A stretch of 7,195 nt of DNA from Thermoleophilia bacterium (GTDB lineage: Bacteria; Actinomycetota; Thermoleophilia; Gaiellales; SKUG01): positions 1-7,195 of the forward strand of contig JAOPYS010000233.1 of assembly GCA_025964465.1 (NCBI GenBank). Reading direction: 5' to 3'. Position 1 is the stretch's first letter, and each line of letters begins with the position of its first letter. Under the pieces are notes generated by a model. That model searched no databases. It was given only the letters and a program-made list of their open reading frames with translations, and had not been told where the DNA came from. Positions 1 through 5,290 of this stretch are shown here, piece after piece. The position numbers and the translations under genes were made by a program.

Positions 1-85
1 GCTCGATCAGGGGGAGCAGGGCATCGTCCTGGACGAGGCGGCGGATGGTGTCGACCTGACGGTCGGGCGCGAGGCGGGTCTCCAT
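1..85 (-). CDS. Partial unknown gene, N-terminus only
   Basis: An ATG at 85 opens a frame that runs off the left edge after 28 codons. The peptide begins METRLAPDRQVDTIRRLV and is followed by a short acidic/hydrophobic stretch. It has no recognisable motif, signal peptide or membrane segment, so I cannot assign a function. It follows the prenyl synthase on the same strand after a 55-bp gap that holds a GC-rich stem-loop. The Shine-Dalgarno sequence is weak (GTAGG-like, about 8 nt upstream). It could be the next gene of the quinone operon or the start of a separate unit. The call rests on strand, position and an uninterrupted frame, and 85 bases give little statistical support. Confidence 0.5.
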   Translation of the reverse strand, partial: METRLAPDRQVDTIRRLVQDDALLPLIE

Positions 86-103
86 GCCTGCAGCCTACCG
101 GCG

Positions 104-128
104 ATCCGGGCCGGTCGAGCCGGCCGAT
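104..128. repeat. GC-rich stem-loop between prenyl synthase and next gene
   Basis: Arms GGCCGG (109-114) and CCGGCC (120-125) pair perfectly around a 5-base loop. ATC (104-106) and GAT (126-128) can extend the stem past a two-base bulge. It lies 13 bp beyond the stop of the prenyl synthase. No T-run follows on the minus strand, so it is not a canonical intrinsic terminator. It could be a weak terminator, an attenuator or an mRNA 3'-end stabiliser. Short GC palindromes are frequent at this base composition. Confidence 0.4.
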
Positions 129-140
129 GGCACCTATGCG

Positions 141-1166
141 TCAGGTGATGCGGTCGACGGCGGTCGCGGCGACGAGGCGCAGCGGCGCGAGGTCGAAGCG
201 GTCGCCGAGCTCGGGCAGGATCCGCTCCGCGGCCCGGCGCAGCTCGTGCGCGCGCTCGCGAGAGGACTCGACCGCGCCCGTCGCGCGGATCCGGGCGAGC
301 AGCGGCTCGACGTCGTCCTCGCCGACGGGGGCGCGAAGGACGCTGCGCAGGTCGGGATCGACGATCGCGGCGCGGAGCACTGGCATGGTGATGGTGCCGT
401 CGCGCAGGTCGGCGCCGGGGCGCTTGCCGAGCGCAGCCTCGGTGTCGGGCGTGCCACAGTCGAGGACGTCGTCGGCGACCTGGAATGCCACGCCGACGAG
501 GCTCCCGAACCGGCCGACGCGATCCACGTCGTCGAGGTCCGCGCCGCCGAGCGTCGCGCCCAGCTGGAGCGCCGCTGCGAACAGGGCGCCCGTCTTGGCT
601 GCGCAGCGTTCGAGGTACGCGGGCTCGGGCAGGTCGGCGTCGCGCAGCTGGCGGGCCTGGGCCGCCTCGCCGACGGCGAGCGTCCGGGCCGTCCGCGCCA
701 GGATGCGGGTCGCGCGGTGCACGAGGACGGGGTCGGCCGCCTCGCGCGACTCCACGAGGGTGGCGAACGCGAGGCTGAAGAGCAGGTCGCCGGCGGCGAT
801 GGCGACGGCCCGGCCGGCCGCGGCCTCGACCGTGGGCTCGCCGCGGCGCGTGCTGGCACCGTCGAGCAGGTCGTCGTGGACGAGGCTGGCCGTGTGCACC
901 AGTTCGACGGCGGCGCCCGCGCGCACCGCAGCCGCCTCGAAGGCAGCGGTCGCGGCCTCGTCAGCTCCGAGCGCGAGGGGGCGCGCGGCGCGCACGAGCA
1001 GCGGTCGCAGGCGCTTGCCGCCCGCGGCGATGGGTGCGCGGGCGGCAGCGGCCACGGGCCCGTCGCGACGGGCGAGCAGGTCGAGCATGTGGGCGTCGAC
1101 CGCCGCGAGGTACGCCGCGGTGGCGGCATCCGTGGCCGGGGCAGCCTGCTCGACGCCGGTGGTCAT
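141..1166 (-). CDS. Long-chain trans-polyprenyl diphosphate synthase
   Basis: A 341-aa trans-isoprenyl diphosphate synthase that condenses isopentenyl diphosphate onto an allylic diphosphate, here probably to make the menaquinone side chain. Visible motifs: GGKRLRP (49-55) for substrate binding; the first Asp-rich motif DDLLD (98-102) followed by RRG; KTGALF (191-196); and the second Asp-rich motif DDVLD (232-236) followed by GKRPGADLRDG (247-257). All catalytic elements are intact and the length is normal. Small residues A93 and S94, five and four positions before the first motif, are typical of long-chain enzymes, so C35-C45 products are likelier than farnesyl; exact length cannot be read. 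The start is set by an ATGA overlap with the upstream methyltransferase. It has no Shine-Dalgarno of its own, which suggests translation by reinitiation. A longer frame opening at 1283 overlaps the methyltransferase and was rejected. Confidence 0.93.
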   Translation of the reverse strand: MTTGVEQAAPATDAATAAYLAAVDAHMLDLLARRDGPVAAAARAPIAAGGKRLRPLLVRAARPLALGADEAATAAFEAAAVRAGAAVELVHTASLVHDDLLDGASTRRGEPTVEAAAGRAVAIAAGDLLFSLAFATLVESREAADPVLVHRATRILARTARTLAVGEAAQARQLRDADLPEPAYLERCAAKTGALFAAALQLGATLGGADLDDVDRVGRFGSLVGVAFQVADDVLDCGTPDTEAALGKRPGADLRDGTITMPVLRAAIVDPDLRSVLRAPVGEDDVEPLLARIRATGAVESSRERAHELRRAAERILPELGDRFDLAPLRLVAATAVDRIT

Positions 1167-1933
1167 GCGGTGGCGGGGTCGACCGCGGCGCTCGGCGACG
1201 GTCGCTCGGCCTGCGCGGGGGCGCCGGCCATCGGCAGCTCGCCGTGGTGCAGCGCCACGATGCCGCCACCGAACATCCGCCACCGCACCTCACGGATGCC
1301 GGCCGCGCGGATGATCTCCGCCAGCTTCGGCGGACGTGGGAACGCCTTGGTCGACTCGGGCAGGTAGGTGTAGGCCGCCTTGTCGCGTGACACGACCGCC
1401 CCGAGCAGCGGCACGACGCGGTCGAACCACACGTCGTAGAAACGGTTGGCGACGCGCGACTTCGGCCGGGTGATCTCGAGGCAGACGATGCGCGCGCCGG
1501 GTCGCCCCACGCGCGCGAACTCGCGGAACGCGAGCGGGATGTCCTCGACGTTGCGCACGCCGAAGCTCACGGTGATCGCGTCGAAGGAGTCGTCCTCGAA
1601 CGGAAGTGCGAGCGCATCGCCCTGCACGAATGCCACGCGCTCGCGCCCCTCGGGGTCGCGCTGGTTCTTCTGGCGCTTGCGGGCCTGCTCGAGCATGTTG
1701 GCGGAGAAGTCGAGGCCGGTCACGTGCTCGGCACCCGCCTCCGCGAGCAGGAACGAGATGTCGCCCGTGCCGCAGCACACGTCGAGCGCGCGGGTGGAGG
1801 GGTCCACCTTCGCGGCGCGAACCGCCGCCGCGCGCCACCGCTTGTCGATGCCGAGCGTCATGACCCGGTTCATCAGGTCGTAGCGACCCGCGATGCGGTC
1901 GAACATGTGCTGGACGTCGGCGGACTTGGGCAT
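1163..1933 (-). CDS. menG: Demethylmenaquinone methyltransferase (MenG/UbiE family)
   Basis: A 256-aa class I SAM-dependent methyltransferase that methylates the ring carbon of demethylmenaquinone to give menaquinone. The family signature is complete: FDRIAGRYDLMNRVMTLGID near 11-30, SAM-binding motif I LDVCCGTGD (50-58), GLDFSANML (73-81), FGVRNVED (124-131) and YTYLPESTKAFPRPPKL (188-204). A Pro/Ala-rich extension of about 25 residues follows the usual C-terminus. UbiE can also act on ubiquinone precursors, but the Bacillus-like bc complex next door and the apparent actinobacterial setting favour menaquinone. It starts at ATG 1933 with GAGGAAG about 13 nt upstream, 17 bp after the ubiX stop. 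It ends in a 4-bp overlap with the prenyl synthase. Confidence 0.95.
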   Translation of the reverse strand: MPKSADVQHMFDRIAGRYDLMNRVMTLGIDKRWRAAAVRAAKVDPSTRALDVCCGTGDISFLLAEAGAEHVTGLDFSANMLEQARKRQKNQRDPEGRERVAFVQGDALALPFEDDSFDAITVSFGVRNVEDIPLAFREFARVGRPGARIVCLEITRPKSRVANRFYDVWFDRVVPLLGAVVSRDKAAYTYLPESTKAFPRPPKLAEIIRAAGIREVRWRMFGGGIVALHHGELPMAGAPAQAERPSPSAAVDPATA

Positions 1934-1950
1934 GCCGCTACCCTACTTCC

Positions 1951-2544
1951 TCAGGACTCGTCCCACTCCGAGAGGAGCGTCTGGTCGATGCCGAGGAGGT
2001 TGAGCACCTTGCCGACCACGAAGTCGACCATGTCCTCGAGCGTCTCGGGCATCGTGTAGAAGGCCGGCATCGCCGGCAGGACGTGCGCGCCGGCGCGCCG
2101 CACGCGCAGCAGGTTCTCGAGGTGGATCGTGGACAGCGGGGTCTCGCGCGGCACGAGCACGAGCCGGCGGTCCTCCTTGAGCGCCACGGACGCCGCCCGG
2201 TGCAGGAGGTTGGACCCGGCGCCGCTCGCAACCGTGGCGAGCGTGTCCATCGAGCACGGGACGAGCACCGCCGCGTCCCAGCGCGCGCTGCCGCTCGCGT
2301 AGGGCGAGCCGAAGTCGTGCGGGTCGTAGAGGCGGTCCGCCGGCAGGCCCGTCTCCTCGAGCCAGCGACGCACGACCTCGGCGCGGTCCATCCGCAGGTC
2401 GCCGTACAGCTCCTGGCCCGACACCTGGGTGGACGCGGACGAGAAGCACGCGCCGACGGTGTGCCCGCCGGCGACCAGCGCCTGCACGAGCCGTCGCGCG
2501 TACGGCGCACCGCTCGCTCCCGTGATGCCGACGAAGACGTCCAT
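1951..2544 (-). CDS. ubiX: Flavin prenyltransferase UbiX
   Basis: A 197-aa cytosolic flavoprotein that joins dimethylallyl (mono)phosphate to FMN to make prenylated FMN, the cofactor of UbiD-family decarboxylases. Diagnostic stretches: GITGASGAPYA (6-16, flavin phosphate binding), VPCSMDTLATVASG (95-108), LVPRETPLS (130-138, with the conserved Arg-Glu pair) and PAMPAFYTMPETLEDMV (157-173), which includes the conserved Tyr163. Length is normal and no key region is missing. Its UbiD partner is not in the window. In the futalosine route to menaquinone a UbiD-like decarboxylase (MqnL type) is expected to need this cofactor; that link is inference. It sits 30 bp after qcrC and 17 bp before menG, so it is probably co-transcribed with the bc complex. 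A related phenolic-acid decarboxylase subunit is a less likely alternative. Confidence 0.94.
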   Translation of the reverse strand: MDVFVGITGASGAPYARRLVQALVAGGHTVGACFSSASTQVSGQELYGDLRMDRAEVVRRWLEETGLPADRLYDPHDFGSPYASGSARWDAAVLVPCSMDTLATVASGAGSNLLHRAASVALKEDRRLVLVPRETPLSTIHLENLLRVRRAGAHVLPAMPAFYTMPETLEDMVDFVVGKVLNLLGIDQTLLSEWDES

Positions 2545-2574
2545 GCCCTGCGCCCTAGCTCGCCGAGGTGGCGG

Positions 2575-3741
2575 TCACGGGCTCGGGGACTCGGCGGTGC
2601 CGGCCTGCGCGATGTTCGTCCCCGCGCCGTCGGTGCCCTTCTCGCCCGCCGTGCCGTTGACGTCGTCGCCCTGGCTGCCCGAATCGGTGCCCTTGTCCTG
2701 CGACTGCGACGTGTTGCCCGCGTTGCCGGAACCGGTCACGCGCTCCCAGTCCTTGAGCCCGTAGTCCTGCACGTCGTTGATCTTGTCCTCGGCGCCGAGC
2801 GTCGACAGGAAGCCAGCGACCTGCGACGCCTGCTCGTCGGTCATCGCGGTGCCGCCCTTGACCGGCATCCCGCCCTTGCCGTTGGCGAGGATCTCCACGA
2901 TGTCGTCGGCCGAGTCGTAGCGCGATCCGACCTCGGAGAGGTCGGGCCCGGGGCCGCCGTTGCCGACGCCACCGAGCTGGTGGCACGACTGGCAGGTCTC
3001 GAAGATGGCCCCGCCGCCGAAGAGCACGTCGTAGCCGGGGAGCGCCATCTGGTCGCTCGTGATGCCCTCCGGGCCGCCCTTCTCGCGACCCTCCTGCGAG
3101 CCGAGGTAGGAGAACGACAGCAGCGTGATCGCCGTCAGCACCATCGCCGCCATGGCCACGGGGCGTCGCGACGGCCGGCGTTCCTTCTTGCGGTCGACGA
3201 ACGGCCACGCGAGCAGCATCATCAGCCAGACCGTCGGCACGATGATCGTGCCGAGCACCACCAGTTGCGGGTTGGAGAAGATGATCAGCAGGTAGAACAG
3301 GAAGTAGAAGTACCACTCAGGTCGCGGGTGGTAGCTCGTCGTCGACGGGTCGGCCTTCTCCTCGTAGAGCAGGCCGAGCAGCGGACGCTCGACGTCCTTC
3401 TTGACCTGTCCCTTCTTGTCCTTCTGGACGACGCCGGGCTCCTTCGGGGTGTACTGCTCCTGCTCCTGCGGCGTCGAGACGCGGTCGCACCCGACGTTCC
3501 ACCACGAGTCGCAGTTCGCCTGCGCGAACCACACGGTGGAGAGGCCGATGATGATCATCATCATCACCGCGGCGGCGATGACGTCGTGGTACACGCCGTA
3601 CGGGAAGAACGGCTTGCCGTGCAGGGCGACGCGCTTCTTGTACTCGAGGAACGCGCGGCGCTGGTCGCTCATGCGCGGCTCGACGGGGGGCGTCGCGCTC
3701 GGCGGCACCTCGGTCGGGGTCGGGGTCGGTTCCGTCGCCAT
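2575..3741 (-). CDS. qcrC: Menaquinol:cytochrome c oxidoreductase, subunit IV-cytochrome c fusion (QcrC)
   Basis: A 388-aa membrane protein fusing a b6f-type subunit IV to a monoheme cytochrome c, the architecture of Bacillus QcrC. Order: cytosolic Thr/Pro-rich N-terminus (1-25); first membrane helix (about 52-73); a long outer loop (74-140) with C77 and C85 and a Lys-rich stretch; the quinol-site motif PEWYF (141-145); second helix (about 156-181); basic linker KKERRPSRRP; third helix (about 195-213); then the exported heme domain with CQSCH (250-254) and probable axial Met in GGMP (M292). A Gly/Ser/Thr/Asp-rich tail covers about 335-388. The domain should pass electrons from the Rieske protein to a terminal oxidase or carrier. 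The start ATG at 3741 shares one base with the qcrB stop (TGATG) and has GGAGG upstream. A second ATG at residue 24 lacks a comparable site. Confidence 0.93.
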   Translation of the reverse strand: MATEPTPTPTEVPPSATPPVEPRMSDQRRAFLEYKKRVALHGKPFFPYGVYHDVIAAAVMMMIIIGLSTVWFAQANCDSWWNVGCDRVSTPQEQEQYTPKEPGVVQKDKKGQVKKDVERPLLGLLYEEKADPSTTSYHPRPEWYFYFLFYLLIIFSNPQLVVLGTIIVPTVWLMMLLAWPFVDRKKERRPSRRPVAMAAMVLTAITLLSFSYLGSQEGREKGGPEGITSDQMALPGYDVLFGGGAIFETCQSCHQLGGVGNGGPGPDLSEVGSRYDSADDIVEILANGKGGMPVKGGTAMTDEQASQVAGFLSTLGAEDKINDVQDYGLKDWERVTGSGNAGNTSQSQDKGTDSGSQGDDVNGTAGEKGTDGAGTNIAQAGTAESPSP

Positions 3742-4463
3742 CAGGACCAGGCCTCCGGGTCGTTCGCGGGATCGTCCGTCTTCCACGGTGCCGGCGTGAC
3801 GCCGAGCCGCGTGACGAGGTACATGTGCAGGCCGATCAGGCCCATCAGTGCGCCCGGTATGAGCAGCATGTGCAGCCCGTAGAACCTGGGGATGATGTCA
3901 CTCGTGTACGTGGCCCCGCCCCGCAGGAACTCGGCGATGTACGGCCCGAGGAAGGGCGCCGTGCCGTTGAGGTTGATGGCCACCACTGACGCCCAGAAGG
4001 CGCGCTGGTCCCACACGAGCAGGTAGCCCGTCAGGCCCATCGCGAGCGTCGTGACGAGGATCAGCACGCCGGTGATCCAGGTCAGCTCACGCGGGTACTT
4101 GTAGGCGCCCATCATGAAGGAGGCCGCCATGTGCAGGAACATCAGCACCACCATGAGGCTGGCGCCCCACTTGTGCATGCCGCGGACCAGCCACCCGAAG
4201 TCGTGGTCGAACATGATCCGCTGGATCGACTCGTACGCGGTGTCGGCGCCCGGCTCGTAGTGCATCGCGAGGATCGAGCCGGTGATGGCCTGGTTGGCGA
4301 ACACGATCAGCAGGCAGAAGCCCAGCGTGTGGAGCCAGCTCAGGCCGCGCGGCACGTTGCGCAGCAGGAACCACTTGTGGAATTCGACCAGGCCGCCGCG
4401 CTGGTCGACCTGGTCGAGCGCCTGCTCGCCCCGGAACTTCAGTTCTTCTTTCAGCGCATCCAT
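3741..4463 (-). CDS. qcrB: Cytochrome b, b6-type N-terminal subunit (QcrB)
   Basis: A 240-aa four-helix diheme cytochrome b that oxidises menaquinol and moves electrons across the membrane. Helices lie at about 41-66, 98-120, 127-150 and 194-218. The heme ligands are H97 and H111 on helix B and H198 and H213 on helix D. Intervening residues number 13 and 14, the spacing of chloroplast b6 and Bacillus QcrB rather than mitochondrial cytochrome b (13 and 13). RGMHKWGAS, YPRELTWITGV and LTRF-like RFYGLH segments match the family. Length fits a split b6, with the remaining helices in qcrC. Oddities: T46 occupies the position of the heme-c-linking cysteine of b6, and V150 replaces the usual proline of the PW motif. 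It starts at ATG 4463 with AAAGG about 10 nt upstream, 20 bp after qcrA. Confidence 0.95.
   Translation of the reverse strand: MDALKEELKFRGEQALDQVDQRGGLVEFHKWFLLRNVPRGLSWLHTLGFCLLIVFANQAITGSILAMHYEPGADTAYESIQRIMFDHDFGWLVRGMHKWGASLMVVLMFLHMAASFMMGAYKYPRELTWITGVLILVTTLAMGLTGYLLVWDQRAFWASVVAINLNGTAPFLGPYIAEFLRGGATYTSDIIPRFYGLHMLLIPGALMGLIGLHMYLVTRLGVTPAPWKTDDPANDPEAWS
3752..3756 (-). promoter_or_regulatory. Ribosome binding site of qcrC inside the qcrB end
   Basis: GGAGG on the minus strand lies 10 nt before the ATG at 3741, within the last codons of qcrB. Together with the TGATG stop/start overlap it selects this start over the in-frame ATG at residue 24 and implies translational coupling, which would help equal production of the two halves of cytochrome b. 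Confidence 0.65.
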
Positions 4464-4483
4464 GGGATGTCAGCCTTTCCGTG

Positions 4484-5134
4484 TCACGGCTGGAGCGGGT
4501 AGAAGAGCTTCTCGGGCCCGCTGGTGTGCTGGCCCGGCGAGCGGTGCTTCTTGCGCTCGCCCTTGTTGTTGAGCGAGTAGATCGCGGTGGCCCACAGCTC
4601 ACTGCCGCGGACCTCCCACAGGTAGCGGTCGAGCGGGCGCACGGGCGGGCCGGCCTGGCGCTTGCCGTCCTTGTCGTAGGCGCCGCCGTGGCAGGGGCAC
4701 ACGAACCCGGCGTTCGAGGCCTGCACCGGGCAGCCCAGGTGCATGCACGTGTTGGAGATGACCGAGAAGTCCTCCTGGCCGCGCAGCGCGAACGCATCGT
4801 CGCCCGTGTCCTTGTTCTTGCGGACGAACGCCACCTTCTTGCGCACGTAGGCGTCGGGGGCGTCGGCGTGGGGCTGGAGCACGACCTTGGTGAAGGTGCC
4901 CTCCTTGAACTCCTCGACCTTGCCGAGCAGCACGGCCTGGAAGTCGTCGCCCCCGAACACGGGGGCGAGCGCCATGCCGGCGACGGGGACCGCGATGAGC
5001 GCCCCCATCAACCCGCCGACGCCGACCGTCGCGGCCGTGAGGAACTGCCCGCGGGTCATCTCCTTGTCGGCGACCGTCGGTGACCCGGGGGCCGGCTTCT
5101 CGCCGCCCGCGTGCGTGTGTGACTCTTCGGCCAC
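4484..5134 (-). CDS. qcrA: Rieske iron-sulfur protein of the bc complex (QcrA)
   Basis: A 216-aa membrane-anchored [2Fe-2S] protein that takes the first electron from menaquinol and hands it to the cytochrome c domain. An N-terminal cytosolic stretch (1-25) is followed by TRGQFL and one hydrophobic anchor (about 33-58), then the outer domain. Cluster motif 1 is CMHLGC (130-135) and motif 2 CPCHGG (146-151). Ligands by homology are C130, H132, C146 and H149, with C135-C148 as the disulfide. G151 replaces the serine common in high-potential Rieske proteins; Y153 is kept. The anchor resembles Tat signals, but the second arginine is Gly. The start chosen is GTG at 5134 because GAGGAG lies 5 nt upstream; an ATG at 5059 (residue 26) would remove the N-terminal stretch. 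It is the first gene of qcrABC. Confidence 0.94.
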   Translation of the reverse strand: MAEESHTHAGGEKPAPGSPTVADKEMTRGQFLTAATVGVGGLMGALIAVPVAGMALAPVFGGDDFQAVLLGKVEEFKEGTFTKVVLQPHADAPDAYVRKKVAFVRKNKDTGDDAFALRGQEDFSVISNTCMHLGCPVQASNAGFVCPCHGGAYDKDGKRQAGPPVRPLDRYLWEVRGSELWATAIYSLNNKGERKKHRSPGQHTSGPEKLFYPLQP

Positions 5135-5139
5135 GATGG

Positions 5140-5145
5140 CTCCTC
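5140..5145 (-). promoter_or_regulatory. Ribosome binding site deciding the GTG start of qcrA
   Basis: GAGGAG on the minus strand lies 5 nt upstream of the GTG at 5134-5132. No comparable site precedes the upstream in-frame GTG at 5188, and the internal ATG at 5059 would lose the short N-terminal segment, so this site supports the GTG start. Confidence 0.65.
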
Positions 5146-5166
5146 TGTCGTCTTGCCCGCGCAGGG

Positions 5167-5180
5167 GGGAGGTCCCTCCC
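5167..5180. repeat. Tight GC-rich dyad in the qcrA leader
   Basis: GGGAGG (5167-5172) and CCTCCC (5175-5180) are inverted copies separated by two bases. In RNA this could form a 5-bp stem with a four-base loop, 33 nt before the qcrA start. It is flanked by two copies of CCCGCGCA (5156-5163 and 5178-5185). It might affect leader folding or bind a regulator; base composition alone could also produce it. Confidence 0.35.
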
Positions 5181-5197
5181 GCGCACACAGCGCCCGG

Positions 5198-5203
5198 AGC
5201 ATA
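5198..5203 (-). promoter_or_regulatory. Possible -10 element of the qcr operon promoter
   Basis: TATGCT on the minus strand is the most AT-rich hexamer in the 156-bp gap before qcrA, 64 nt upstream of the GTG. No good -35 hexamer lies 16-18 nt further upstream. A promoter is expected here because this is the only sizeable gap before the operon. The exact element is a weak guess. Confidence 0.25.
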
Positions 5204-5242
5204 CGCAACGGCCCCCGCTCGCGTGCGACTCCCGGGCGCGTG

Positions 5243-5270
5243 CGCGTCCGGACGCGTCGACGTCCGAACG
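5243..5270. promoter_or_regulatory. Perfect 14-bp palindrome and 10-bp direct repeat, possible operator or terminator
   Basis: CGCGTCCGGACGCG (5243-5256) is a perfect palindrome. CGTCCGGACG (5245-5254) recurs as CGTCCGAACG (5261-5270), a 9/10 match, 16 bp apart. The block lies 20 bp beyond the ygfZ stop and about 110 bp upstream of qcrA, upstream of the putative -10 in transcription direction. It could be an operator for a dimeric regulator of the qcr operon, or part of a terminator for the ygfZ transcript, although no T-run follows. I do not recognise a known operator. Confidence 0.4.
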
Positions 5271-5290
5271 GGTGGCGGCCGGGCGAGGGG

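Noticed and set aside
1167..1283. N-terminal extension of the prenyl synthase starting at 1283
   Set aside because: The extra 39 residues are Arg-rich, overlap the methyltransferase and do not resemble the family. The ATGA overlap at 1166 gives a normal-length protein.
84..1367. 427-codon open frame on the plus strand opposite the prenyl synthase
   Set aside because: The minus-strand frame carries all prenyl synthase motifs, and the plus-strand product is compositionally biased with no domain. Open antisense frames are common at this GC content.
3742..3786. qcrC start at 3786, 15 codons further upstream
   Set aside because: It would overlap more of qcrB. The ATG at 3741 has GGAGG upstream and a one-base stop/start overlap.
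2083..3882. 599-codon open frame on the plus strand across ubiX, qcrC and the end of qcrB
   Set aside because: It is antisense to three well-supported genes. Its translation is rich in Arg, Ala, Gly, Val and His with no recognisable motif, as expected for open frames opposite high-GC genes.
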